NCBI GenBank assembly: GCA_951394405.1
Contig: OX596337.1
Location: forward strand, 682,001 to 746,000
DNA length: 64,000 bases
DNA from: Coprinellus micaceus
Taxonomy: Eukaryota > Basidiomycota > Agaricomycetes > Agaricales > Psathyrellaceae
Direction of reading: 5' to 3'
Shown here: in pieces, positions 46,250 to 57,734 of the stretch
Layout: each line of letters begins with the position of its first letter
Numbering within the stretch: position 1 is the first letter of the stretch
Program-made: the position numbers and the translations under genes
The notes under the pieces: model-generated
Told to the model about the DNA's origin: nothing
The model's database searches: none
What the model saw: only the letters and a program-made list of their open reading frames with translations

Positions 46250-47784
46250 ATGTCTGCAAGTAGCCCTCAAGAGCCCCTACCCAAGGCCCCAAATCTCGAT
46301 CCCGATCTCGTCACCAAAGGCGAACTCATCTCCGGGGAGGTTTATTGGAAGGATCACTACGAATGGCTGCTGAACCAAGGCTATCGACTACGGCCTCGAT
46401 ATGAGCCCAATTGGAAGCCATCTTGGGCTGGCACGGACCTCGACCCATACCTTTGTGAGGATTCTGAGATCAGTCTTGTATGTGTCGACTCTTTTTTAAA
46501 CGTGTTCATCGTCCTAACGTTCAGGTTTAGTCAAATGTGGTCAATGATGCGACCTCGCTGACGAACGGCAAAGTCGTGGCACTAAAACTTACGGACGTCA
46601 CATCGCACTTGGAGGAAGTTGAAATCACCCGTTATCTCTCCAAAGACACCCTGAGGTCTGATCCGGACAACCATTCCGTACCACTCCTTGAGGTGCTCGA
46701 GCCTCCCGACGATAGGAATTCGCGAATCCTCGTATTGCCCCTGCTGCGGCCATTCGATAGCCCTAAATTCGAAACCAAGGGAGAGGCGATTCAATTCTTG
46801 GACGAATTTATCACGGTGCGTTTCTCAACACTTGAGAGCGAGAGGTAGTATTTAAGTCCGTTTCAGGGGGTCTCATTTTTGCACCGTCATCGGATTATCC
46901 ATGGGTGCGTGCACTTCGTTCTTCGCGGCGTTACCCACTCTCATCCTAGCGCAGCGATATATCGATCAACAATGTCATGATGGACGCGAGCGAGATGTAC
47001 CCAGAGGGTTTCCACCCAGTTGTAAAAGATAAAAAGCTGGATTGGAGCGGGGAGGTAGAACCGCAAGGCACTCGTACGGAGAAGCCTCCCAAGTACTACC
47101 TACTCGACTTCGGACTCGCTCGCCAGTACGAAGAAGATCAGCCTCATCACGTATGGGGCCCGGGTACAGACACCTCAGTGCCCGAGTTCCAGACAGGAAA
47201 TCCCCACCCCATTGACTCGTTCGCCGTCGACGTATACTGCGTCGGGAACATGATCAGGACAGAATTTCTCGATGTAGGTGTTTGTATGGTTTATTTTACT
47301 CGTTTATTCAACGTTCTACATCAAGGGCGACCTCCAACGCCCGGGACGCAATGGCTACTATGGTTTCGACTTCCTGCGACCTCTCGTTACGAGCATGACC
47401 CAGCAAGATCCCAGCAAGCGCCCAAAAATGGAAACGGCAGTGGCGACTTTTCGCGAGACGGTGAAGCGTCTCAGTTCCCTTAGCCTTCGTTCCCCATGCA
47501 CGCCCATACCTGATTCGGGCCCTCGAGCTCTTCATGTTGTCCGGGCGGCTGCCTCAACGCGTCATTGGTGGATACAGATCGGCTATATCTATCGCAAACT
47601 CCCTCCTATCCCAGGTTCTCACCCGAAACCCACTGGCAAAGGCCAGCCAGCCAAGACGGAGTGTCATTCCGAGAGGAGGGAAGGCGGAACCAAAGGGACC
47701 AATTTACCTCAAGACGGCGCTGGCGAGGACTCACAAGAGGGAAATTCATCTACTTCTCCGGCTCCTGCTTCAGGTAGTCGGTAG
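46250..47784 (+). CDS. Protein kinase of the expanded Agaricomycete family (kinase B)
   Basis: Exons 46250-46477, 46531-46815, 46867-46904, 46955-47273 and 47326-47784 give 442 residues. The hallmark N-terminus is EVYWKDHYEWLLNQGYRLRP, then WKPSWAGTDLDP. The core is complete: ATP-binding Lys in VVALKLTD; catalytic loop HGDISINN, an HGD instead of HRD but with the catalytic Asp and Asn; and DFG in LLDFGLARQYEED. FLRPLVTSMTQQDPSKRPKM follows. Exons 2 and 3 (285 and 38 nt) match kinase A exactly in length. A Pro/Ser-rich tail of about 80 residues ends the protein. HGD loops usually mark kinases without Arg-dependent activation-loop phosphorylation. It is divergent from NACHT copy 3. Confidence 0.87.
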
Positions 47785-47929
47785 AAACGGTACGGGCGAC
47801 CTAACGCATACACACTACACGTCCTGGAGCAGTACTTCGATTTATAGCAACCATGTGCTCGAACGATGACGACTACTTCGATCCCGGGTTGGAAAGGGGT
47901 GCGAAACAGAGTACTGTGAGCTCTGTTGG

Positions 47930-48160
47930 AATCAATCGAGCAACGGTCATCGACGCGGTTGAGGGCAGAGCGACCAGTGGCCTCGCCCCGACACTTAGGT
48001 GAAAAGGTGGTAAGACCCCAACTCCGCGGCTCTGATGACTGATAAGAGTCGGAGAAAGAAATGGATGATCCGTCACTGCTGGTTGGCTTTGTCTCCTCTT
48101 CCTTTTGAACGCCGACCACCTCCCTGAGCCCCGAAGGCCTTGCATCCTCCCCGCCGATCG
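47930..48160 (+). repeat. Dispersed non-coding repeat, copy 2
   Basis: Homologue of 44140-44345, with about two thirds identity by eye and conserved word order. It lies just after kinase B and before the tandem repeat array. Confidence 0.7.
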
Positions 48161-48229
48161 ATCGGACCAAACACAACCATACTCGCCGGGACCACGCCGA
48201 CATATATAAACCTCACATCCCTCTTTCAT

Positions 48230-49105
48230 CCCCCCACATCTCTTTCTTCCCTTCCCCCACCATCCATGGCGTCGGACCTCCCTCCCCGACACGCTCCTCG
48301 CAACGCAGCGATGCCTGATTAGAAGGTTGGAGGAACAGGGCCGTCGGTTCCTTCTCCGGGGATGGCATCCCGCGTTGTGAAGCCTCTGTCGTTCAGGGTG
48401 GTTTGGGATGGCCTCGGTTGGGCTTGGTTATGAAGGGTTTGAATTAGATCCCTCTCCCCCACCCCCTACCCTGCCGAGTCACACCTCTTCCTTCCTACAC
48501 GCCATCGCAAAGAGCTTCAGACCTCCCTCCACGACGCGCCTCTCACAACGCGGCGATGCCTGATTAGAAGGTTGGGGAGACAGGGCTATCAGTCTCCTCC
48601 CGGGGATGCCATCCCGCGTTGTTGAAGCCCCCGCCGTGCGAGATCCGTCGTGCCCTGTGATGTGCTGGGTTGTGAACACTGACTCGAGCCTCCGTCCCCT
48701 CCCCCTCCCCACTGCGTCGCGTCTCTTCCCTCCTTCTCGCGGCTATCTAAAGAGCTAGACTTTCCTCTAAGGTGGAGCCTCTCACATACAGCGATCTATG
48801 ATTAAGGTTAGAGTGACAGGGCCGCCGGTCTCTCGTCCAAGGATGTCATCGCTGCATTATGAATCCTAGCCACGATGAATTCGTCGCGCTTCTGGGTGCT
48901 CTGAACCGCCCCTTGGTGCAAGAACGGCCGGAATTAGAGTCGCTCTTAGCGACCCGCCCCTCCGCCTCTTCGTTACGTTCTACCACGCTCCAGTTTCGAC
49001 ATGGCTGCTTATATGCGCCGATACTTGACTATAAAGCCGGAGAGACAGGATCGTCAGTCTTTCTCGCCAGCACGGAATCCCACACTGAAGAATTATCGTT
49101 CGGAG
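48230..49105 (+). repeat. Four-copy degenerate tandem repeat, unit about 240 bp
   Basis: Anchor word ATGCCTGATTAGAAGGTTGG at 48311 recurs at 48555, as ATCTATGATT-AAGGTTAG at 48794 and as ATACTTGACTATAAAGCCGG at 49021 (spacings 244, 239 and 227). Each anchor is followed by ACAGGG/ACAGGA, a T/C-rich stretch and a GGATG..ATC..TTGAAG-like block, and preceded by pyrimidine-rich sequence. Copies 1 and 2 are closest. I see no protein coding across units. Confidence 0.75.
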
Positions 49106-50116
49106 TTCGTCACACTCCTCCGACGCCTCCCTACGCGAGGTGGGCTCGCCCAATATCCCGCACAAGACGAACAAACGGAGGGATGCCGGCATCTCAAAGG
49201 GCTCTGGAACTCGCCAGAGGTTCACCGCGCACAGAACCTCGAACAGTATCGAAAACGGATACCCACCGACGCACTGGGTCCTTCATGTGGTACTGGAGCT
49301 CTATAGTGGCCTCCATTCGTCCATCTGACTTGACCGGAGTACGGACGGGGCTAAAGGTCCAGGCCAACCACCGTCTCTGGGTTGCGACAACAAGTAACCA
49401 TGCGTCGCCCACTGCTTGAACCATAACAATAAATATTCAAGTGGGTGCGGGAGTCAACCGAGGGGCGACACATTTATGGATGGTACAAACGCTGGTCCAC
49501 GAACAAGACATTAAGCTCGTCGCTCTACATAACTAGATGATCATGGACCCTTCCTCCATTCACTTTCCCCCGTGGTTTCTACTCGAATGGTACAGCAAGA
49601 CTTCCACATCGAAGAGGATGGCCTACTATACCCGGCGAGATGTACTGGAGTCATCAGTATGAATGGTTCCTCAACAAAGGATGAGGATAGCGAGTTTAGC
49701 AGTGAATATCGCATTCAGCGTACTCGTCTGCCACTTTGCAGACCGAAGTCGTGGAATACGCAACTTCTATGAAGACCGGAAGGTTCGTGGATCCTCCACC
49801 GGTGGAATCAAGTTGGCTACGTACTCCGCGGGCTGCCCGCTACACCAGGGGCGCTACAACCCGGAATGCTGAGCTCGAGACGGAGAAGTAGCTGTAGGCG
49901 TTTACTTACCAATAAATAAGCGCCGAACGGACCTTGATAGGGAGGTAGGCCAAAGACTTGTCGGATATGTAACTGACACAGGCTGATCGAAGCACATCAA
50001 ATGACGTGCAAGATTAGTGTGATTCCGTGAGGATATCTATGTAGACGTGTGTATATCGTATATAATCCATTACCACCTACTCTCCCCAACTCGTTCTCTC
50101 ACCCTCAACCAGGAGC
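49105..50116. other. Region without a supported gene, apart from the kinase relic
   Basis: About 1 kb before the malate dehydrogenase stop. The open frame at 48859-49419 overlaps the tandem repeat and is rejected. Nothing else is recognised. Confidence 0.45.
49631..49695 (+). pseudogene. Relic of a kinase-family N-terminus
   Basis: The bases CCGGCGAGATGTACTGG onward encode MYWSHQYEWFLNKG and then hit stops. They align closely with kinase B at 46334-46382 (CCGGGGAGGTTTATTGG; EVYWKDHYEWLLNQG). The rest of a kinase domain is not recognisable downstream. It is a fragment of a third member of the family, about 1.85 kb after kinase B. Confidence 0.7.
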
Positions 50117-51428
50117 TTAAGCCTGGGAGACAAAAGCCTTACCCTTCTCAATGTTCTTCTTGAGCTCAGGGATGCAGGCCTCGAGGAGCTTCTCCTCCTC
50201 AGCGGTGAGCGCGCCAATAGGGTGGATCTTCTCAACACCGTTGAGCTAGAAAAAGAAGAGAAGAACAAGGATCAACGGTCCGAATTACGTGACGCCATGA
50301 GAGAGGGGGGGAGATACTTACGCCGAGCTCAACATTGGAGGAGAAGTACTCGACACCCTGGTCCTCGAAGAGGGGGCTCTTGACGAAGGTGGGGGTAACA
50401 ACACCCTTCTCGCCGTTCAAGCCACGGAGGACAGAGTTGGCGAACTTGGCACCGGCGTAGGCCATGGAGAGGGTAGCAGATCCAGCGCCATCCTTCGCCT
50501 TAACGACCTCATCACCACCGTACTGGATGCGGTGGACGACCTTGGAGTAGGCCTCGCCAGAGACGCCCTTAGCGTTAGCGGTCTGGGAGAGGATGGGGAC
50601 GATGGTAGGACCGGAGTGGCCGCCGACGACGGTAATGAGGGTGTCGGTTGGGTGCTTGTCGGTGACTTCGCCGACAAACTTGGCGGCACGGACGACGTCG
50701 AGGGTGGTAACACCGAAGACCTTGCGGGGGTCGTAGACGCCAGCCTTCTTGAGGGTCTCGACGACGATGGGGACGGTGGAGTTGACGGGGTTGGAGATAA
50801 TGAGGATGCAGGCATCGGGGGCGGCACGGCCGACGGCCGCAGCCAGGTCGCGGACGATGGAGGCGTTGGTCTGGGAGCCGCTGTGAGTAACGTACCGCGA
50901 TCCGAACCAGAGTAGGACTTACGTTGAAGAGGTCGTCACGGGTCATCTGGAAAGATGAGGATGTGGTTTAGAATCTGCGGGATGGACGCCATGAGGATAC
51001 GGTACTTACACCAGGCTGGAGAAGAGATCGTCAGCACGCGTCCCAACATCCAATTAGAAGATACTCGTACCTTGCGGGGAACACCAGCGGGGATAACAAC
51101 GACCTTGGCACCTTCGAGGGCAGCATCGAGCTGGTCAGCAGCGTAGCCTTTGACCTGTACCCGGATTAGAAGCGTTCCAATGTCAAGAAGCCGGAGAACG
51201 TACCTCGCTGGCGGTGTCTACGTGGCTAACATCGGCAGCAACACCAGGAGCACCACGGATATCGTAAAGGCTCAAGGAAGAGACCAAGGGATCGCTCTTG
51301 AGGAGGAGGGAGAGGGGCTGGCCAATTCCTCCGCCGGCACCGAGGACAGCGACCTTGGTCTCGCGGCGAGCAGAGGTGGAGAAGGTGCGCGAGGCGTTGA
51401 GCGAGCGGATGGCGGCACGAGAGAACAT
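50117..51428 (-). CDS. MDH1: Mitochondrial malate dehydrogenase
   Basis: Interconverts malate and oxaloacetate with NAD in the citric acid cycle. Exons on the minus strand: 51204-51428, 51071-51154, 51010-51015, 50923-50946, 50322-50870 and 50117-50245; 338 residues in frame, the normal length. The N-terminus ([20 protein letters not shown]) is Arg/Ser-rich without acids, a mitochondrial presequence. The NAD-binding loop is [15 protein letters not shown]. The substrate-Arg motif spans [15 protein letters not shown], catalytic Asp lies before the Arg in VRDLAAAVG, and the catalytic His is in [12 protein letters not shown]. The Pro-Gly of the motif is supplied by a 6-nt microexon (51010-51015) followed by a 24-nt exon. 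This makes it a strong housekeeping anchor. Confidence 0.95.
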
Positions 51429-51615
51429 CGTCAATACGATTTTTGGGGAGGAGGTGGTGGTGGTAGAAAAGAAACCGGGAGTTCCGACGTCTGACGCGCC
51501 AGCCATCATAAAGGGCCCGTTCGGTCGGACTCGGACGGCTGCCCGAATCACACCGCGATCACGATTCGAACGCGTCTGGGGAAAGTGTTTCGATTCTGGG
51601 GTTGTACAGCAGCGA

Positions 51616-53297
51616 CTACAATACTGGGGCATCTAAACACGAAAGGCTAACTGGAATACCTTTTTTCAGCTTATCGCCCATCGAACCAGCATCAAACGCG
51701 CCAAAGACCTCTGCATTCATCTCCCGCTCCTCCCTCGCGTACTCCGGGTCGTTTAGCCTCCTGTTTTCGATGAACACCCTCCGCTTCTCGTTCTTCCGGG
51801 CGTTTATGGCATCGATACTGGCTCCTATCTTCTTGATCAATTCGACGTCCAACCCCATGTCCCGAACCATGACCTGGAAGTCTTCAAAAGTGAAGTCGGG
51901 CGACCACACGCCTTCCCAGCGATCTCCAAACGTTTTCTTCAACGAGTGAATTTTCTCGCACAGCTCCCTATGAGGGTCGGCCTTGTCCTTCCACGCCTGT
52001 TTTTGACACTGGCTAGGGTAAGTGTTTCATCCGACGGGTGTTCGAATATTCAACGTACCTCCTTTCCGCAGTAACGAACGAGGTGGCACTTGCCACACAA
52101 CCGCGTACGCGCCACGATCGCAGACGGAGAACACTCCGGATTCAAGCACCCAGCCTTCCTTGTGCGGACCATCGCGTCAAACACGTCCTCCAAACGATCC
52201 GCCTCAGTTAACTTCGGTTCCACGATGTCCCCGAATGAGAATGTTACGCCAAGGGGGTAGCCGGAGAAGACGTTAATCCCAGACCGGCAAAGCAACGCCA
52301 AGCGATGGACCCGTCGGTGGAGCTTCTTCCACTTTGGCGATGTGGCCAGGACGTTATTGAGCTTCATCCACCAGTCTTGCAGCGCCAAGCCCGAGCGCTC
52401 GGCAATGTCCTCGAACTGGACCCGGTCGTAGCCCTCAACCGTGGCGTAGCAGTCCAAGACCATAAGAAGGACCCTCTCGAACGCTTCGAGTTCGCCCGCC
52501 TTATAGAGCTCAACCGCGTCGCGGAGATGTCCCTGACATCCGACGAGGAAGATATGGGTTTTGCAAGGGTGGATGAGGTTCCAGGCGAAAGGGTCATGGT
52601 ATGCCACGAGCTGACTGACTAACTGGAAAACGCTGTACTCCACCGGGACGTAGCCTTCCCAGTACCATTGAGTGTTGAGAATGGCAGTATCCACATCGAT
52701 GATCCAGGAGGCAAGGCCCTTGAAGGACGCCTTAAGGCCGTTGGGGAAGAGGTCGTCCGGACCCTGGGGCCACTTCAACGCGCCGACTCCCTCTCCGCCG
52801 TCATCTGAAGGATCGCTCCGAAACTTGTGTTGAGTGAGTCGCGACAGCGCCAGGACGAGACAGTTGCTGACGATGTTCACTGCAGCGTACAGCAAAATTG
52901 GCGGTAGCGCGCCAAACTTCCTCGCGAGTACATCGCTCTTGGTTGCACCGTGGGGTGGATCTTCCAACCAGTGAAAAAAGTAGTGCAAATGGCGGATCCA
53001 CTCCTGATCGATGTCGCATTTGCACGCATACAGTCGCTGCTTCAAGTCCATCGACTCGATGAGGCCGATGTCCATGGTGAGGAACTTCATCCCTGCCCGG
53101 AGCAGCTTTGGATGGGCGTTGACGAACTTGGTCTTCGCGGCCTTGGACTCGAGAGTTTCGAGTTCTTCTTCGATACGGAGCGCCGCGATCCCCATCGAAA
53201 TCGCACAGACGTTCTTCTTCGCTGGGTTGTTCATCGCCGCCGTCAAATGCTTGAGGGCGAGGGTGAGGGATGTCTCGGGAGCGCCGTTGACGGGCAT
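51616..53297 (-). CDS. MYND zinc-finger protein, array copy 1
   Basis: Exons 52059-53297 and 51616-52008 give 543 residues. The start ATG at 53297 ([18 protein letters not shown]) matches that of copy 2. A long helical region of unknown function (for example [44 protein letters not shown]) precedes a C-terminal MYND finger: GCLNPEC, RLCGKC, RYCGKEC, then HRELC. The only intron, 50 nt, lies inside the finger, between YCGKE and CQKQAW. MYND fingers bind proline-rich peptides, so a scaffold or transcription-related role is plausible. Nothing in the sequence shows a catalytic SET domain. A 130-residue C-terminal tail follows the finger. It belongs to a five-member same-strand array. Confidence 0.85.
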
Positions 53298-53666
53298 GGT
53301 GAGGCACTGTCTGGTAGATTCGAGCGCATATATCAATTTCGTCAGTTCGATCTCCCTCTCGTGGTCGCGCAGACGGGGTTTGAGACCGTGAAGGAGGACC
53401 CGTACCTTGAACTCGCTGGTTCGTCGATGGTCGTAGGCCCAGAGGAAGGAGATATCCTGGGGGACTGGGAGTTAAGGACGACGTCCAGCCATATATATTC
53501 GAGTCCTTCGACGTGAAAAGAGCCAATCACTTCATTAGGGTGAGCTTCTATCAAATTCTATCACAGATTGTACTACGATAGAATATCCGTTGACGCGCCC
53601 ATTGGCAGGGAAGATCCCGCTTAGGGGCGAACACAGTTTGAGCAGATTACATGGTTAGCTATCCGG

Positions 53667-55327
53667 CTACAACACAGGGGTCAACAATTTGAGGCTAATG
53701 GGGCCTTTGTCGAGCGCCTCATAAAGCCCAGTGGATTTCGCCATCTCGTGCGATCTCGCCACAGACGCCTCCTGCTCCATGGCGTATGCCGGACTATTGC
53801 GCCTCGCCTCCACGTAAGCCTTCCTCCCCTCGAACTTCTGGAGATGTACTCCAGAAATTGCGATTCCGATAGACTTCACCAGCTGGGCGGCTAAATCGTT
53901 GCTCTCGATCATGGCTTGGAACATAGCAAAGGTGAAGCCAGGCCTCCAGATCGTCTCCCAGTCGCCATCCCCGATCGCCCCCTTCAACCCATATAGTTTG
54001 GCGCACAAATCCTTGTGGGGATACTTGGAAGTCTTCCAAGCTTGTTTCTGGCACTACGAAGGGAGTCGGTGAGTTTGTGGATGTCCACGACGAGACGATG
54101 CCGCCTCACCTTCTCATCACAGTAAAGGACGACCTTGCAGTTGCTGCATTGACGCGTATGGGCAACACCAGCCGAGGGGGGGCACCGCGGGTTCAAACAC
54201 CCCGCCTTCCTCGTTCGGACCATAGCCCTGAACGCGTCCTCCAGGCGATCCACCTCGGTGAGCTTCGGCTGCGGGATACCTTCGATCGGGAAAGTAGGTC
54301 TGTCCTCGCCAATGACATCGTGGAGTACGAGCGTAGCATTCATCGCCAGGCGATATATACGTCTGTGCATTTTCTTCCACTCCGGCCTCGTGGATACAAC
54401 TTCGTTGAGCGATACCCACCAGTTCTGCAGAAGTACCGATACAATCTGCGTTCCCATTAGCTCCTCGAATTGCACAAAATCGTACTCCTCCACAGTGTCG
54501 TAAAAGTCAAGGATCATTCCCAGCACCCTCTCGAACGCTCTAAAGTTCCCCTCCTTGTGCAGGAGCCCTGCGACTTCCAGGTATCCTGTCGGCCCGATGA
54601 TGGTGATGGGAATCTTGGTGAGGTCGAGGAGAGAGGCTGCGAAGGGCTCGTGGTAGGCGACGAGTTGACCGATGAGCTGATAGACGCTATATTCCACAGG
54701 GACAAATCCTTCCCAGTGACCGTGTGCGAGTAGACCGTGTGGGTCTATAGCCCAGCCCTCGAGCCCCTGAAAGGACCGTTCCAACCCGTTCGGAAACAAG
54801 TCCTGCGGTCCTTGGGGCCACCTGGACCCACGGCTCCCACCCTCACAGCCAAGTGTTCCCCGAAACTTGTGCTGCGTGAGCCTTGAGATAGAAAGAACTA
54901 GGCAGTTGCTGATAATGCCCAGCGCAGCGTGCAGCATGAGCGATTGGAACCGAAACTCGTCCATCTCCACCCCCCTCGGCCAATCCCGCAGCCAATGCTC
55001 AATCGAATGCAACGCTATGAGCGTGTCGTCGGCTTGCCTCCAGTCGCACCTGCAACAGCACAACCGGAACTTGAGTTCCTTGGCTCTCAACATCCCCGGA
55101 CTCGCGGTGAGGAAGTGCATTCCAGCGCGAAGAAGGTCGGGATGGGAATTGACGAACTTCGCCTTTCCGGACGGGGTGGTATGGCGTTCGATTTCTTGTT
55201 CGATGCGGAGGGCTGCGAAACCCATTGTGACTGCGCAGACGTTCTCTGCTTCGGGGTTGAGCAGGGCTGCGGTGAGATGCTTCAGGGCGACTTTGAGGGA
55301 GACGTTTTGAGGGCCTTTGACCGGCAT
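53667..55327 (-). CDS. MYND zinc-finger protein, array copy 2
   Basis: Exons 54110-55327 and 53667-54053 give 534 residues. It is the closest relative of array copy 1: MPVKGPQNVSLKVALKHLTA at the start, LTQHKFRGTLG, WPQGPQDLFPNGLERSFQGL and WEGFVPVEYSVYQLIGQL. The finger reads GCLNPRC, RQCSNCKVVLYCDEK and CQKQAW, then HKDLC, with the same intron position splitting the zinc finger. Both proteins end in a CxxPVL-like tail (LKLLTPVL here, CLDAPVL in copy 1). It is probably the product of a tandem duplication with copy 1. Molecular function is unknown beyond a predicted protein-binding finger. The frame is intact. Confidence 0.85.
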
Positions 55328-55813
55328 GATAAGAGTCTATATTGAGTAGGTGGGGCACTGCGTCAGTTCGGTACCCTCCACGGAGATGGCTGAGGTTAGG
55401 CCTGGAGCGAGGGGCCTTACCGTCGTTCTTTGCGTACAGAGATTGCTTCTAGCTCAGGAAAGGGAGGTACCAGGGTGGGTAAACACTGGACGCAGCGATT
55501 GAAGCCCGTGATATCCAATCGCTCAGCGCATCGACCGCAAAGAAGCTTCCTGTGCCTTCCCTCAAATGAACTTCTGACACCTAATCAACAGAGAAGTTTC
55601 GAATCCGCAATCGTCGAGAGCCTGCCACTCTTGGGGCTCGAAGGCATGCCTGTGCCTGTGGCGTCTTCCCCCACTGCATGCGGACCCTCGCGATCGGGGT
55701 GGGCGCTTAAATCAGATGTTCAGCGCTACCTACATTCCTCCGTCGGGATCGGAGTGGCGGACACTATCGTACAGCGGAGACCTTATATAACGACCCCATC
55801 TGCATCTACGGAT

Positions 55814-57245
55814 TCACTGCAAGAAATTCCTCATCGCAGCGAGAGTACTCCCGATCTCAAGAACGGCCTTCCTGTCCATCGCCTTGGCTGCGGGCAGTGC
55901 CAGGAACTCGTTGGTCTGGGTGTCGTTTGACCACAAGGATGCCCAGGCGGCGGGGCCTAGTCGCTGTCGGACAGCGTGGGTCTGGGAACACAACTTCTTA
56001 TGCGGGAAGATGGGGTCTTTCCAAGCTTCCTTCTGACACTGATATGATGTCAACACGACGACGAGTTGAGGTGCAAGTGTGAGGGCATACCTTTTCACCA
56101 CAAAACCTCAAAATGCCGCATTTGCCGCAAAGACGTGTCTGGACGGCCTCATGCTTATGTGGGCATCCAAGGTTAGAACAGCCGCCCCTGTGAGCCGCCC
56201 GCATCGCGAGAAGGGCGTCTTGTGGGGTACGTTTCCACTTCGTTGTCGAGATGCTGGCGGTCCGCTCATGAAGTGTGTCGACAGAGTCTGCCGCGAGACT
56301 CACAAGAACCTCGAGTCCTACACGGATGTTTTCCCATTGGGTACCAGTAAAAGAGATTAGCCGCGCCGACAATCCGCTCAGCACTGGCACGACAGTATCC
56401 GCATTATCCCTCATCATATTTCGGAAGTTCTCTTGAGGGTGCTGGAGGAGGAGTGTCTTGAACCATTCGATGAGGAATTGGATGGGAAGTATGAAGAATT
56501 CCTGAGAGTTCGCATGTTTCTTCGGGTCGAGGCTATGGAAATGCATCACTTCGACGAGGATCCTCAGCGGCTGGATAAGAGCAAAGACGAAGGGTTCTCG
56601 GAGTACGGCTTGCGTGAAGGGTTGGTAATATCCGACCAGCAGGTCGCACAGCCGGTATATTTCCCAACCCTGGATCCCGAACCATTCCGCCCAAAAGTCC
56701 AATCCATGGATTGTGTCTGGAAGGCTGAAAGGGAAGAGGTCCTTCGCACTGACCGGCCATGGCGGTACCCCGCCGTCCTTGGGGTCCTGCAAAAACTCAT
56801 GTTTCGGTAGGCCTGCCAAGGCGATATGGATCAAGTTGATAACGACCTTAACCGCGTCATCGAAGAAGATCTTCTCAGTGATGTGGACCTGGTTCGGCGC
56901 CTTCAGTTCCGGGTCGTCGGGAGCATGAAGGTGGCCGTACTCCTTGAAATCGCAGCGGCACCGGCAGAGATGAAAACACATCTTGTGCTGTTCGTCACGG
57001 GGAAGGTTTATAGTGAGGAACCGGATGCCCGCCCTGAGGAGTTGAGGGAATGATCCGGCGAACTTCATCTTCGCGGCAGTCGAGTTGCACGACATGAGCC
57101 CTTCATTGATCCTCATCCCTGCAACGTGCATCCTATTGGCACAGGCGGTCGCCTTCATAGGGTCGGCCATGGTTGTCGCCAAGAGTTCAACAGCAGACTC
57201 GAGAGACAGCATGCTCCTCGTATCCACGACTTGATCAATCAACAT
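55814..57245 (-). CDS. MYND zinc-finger protein, array copy 3
   Basis: Exons 56091-57245 and 55814-56038 give 459 residues from the first ATG (57245, MLIDQVVDTRSMLSLESAVE). The frame is open upstream without an ATG, so a short 5' exon, as in copies 4 and 5, is possible. The body keeps family marks: QLLRAGIRFLTINLP, CRCRCDFKEYGHLH, WPVSAKDLFPFSL and DFWAEWFGIQGWEIY. The finger is GCSNLGC, TRLCGKCGILRFCGEK and CQKEAWKDP, then HKKLC, interrupted by the conserved intron. The C-terminal tail is shorter (about 65 residues) than in copies 1 and 2 and resembles that of array copy 6 at 61917. No frame damage is seen. Confidence 0.82.
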
Positions 57246-57734
57246 CGCTGGTGAGTAGGTGCGAAATGACCAGTGAGTCGGGGCGAGTGAACGGGAGAGG
57301 AATCGACGAACTGTTGGAGGGCTTATGCGTTCTGGAGGTGCAGATCTTGTGGGATCCAAGAGTGGGTGGGTGGGCGTGGCGGTTGAAGGAGGGGGCGTTT
57401 TTGGCGCGCCTCAGCTGCATGGTCCAGGAAACGATGGTCCGACCAGTCCGTGACCCTGGACTACCGTCCATGGGACACGACGCGTGATTTGAAGAGGGAG
57501 AGATAGGAGCTTATGGGCCTTGACTCTGAGACCGAACTTTGGGGGAGGTAATACGGGCACATCGATGAGAAGAGTATGGTATTTGCGCCTTTGAGGTTTT
57601 TTGACGGTGATTCTGTCGGGCAATATTATTGAAGCTGAAGCACCGTTGGACATTGAGATGGCGCTAAGAATGGATCCTCTCAGCCTCCACGCCATGTCAT
57701 GGAGCATGTCAGAGCAGGAATGCTGGGAAATACA
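57246..57734. other. Intergenic region within the MYND array
   Basis: 489 bp between the start of array copy 3 and the stop of array copy 4. It is presumed to hold the copy 3 promoter or a short 5' exon and the copy 4 3' end. Confidence 0.45.

Noticed and set aside
48859..49419. 186-codon open frame on the plus strand
   Set aside because: It begins inside the tandem repeat and its sequence is Pro/Arg/Thr-rich without any domain; the repeat explains it better.
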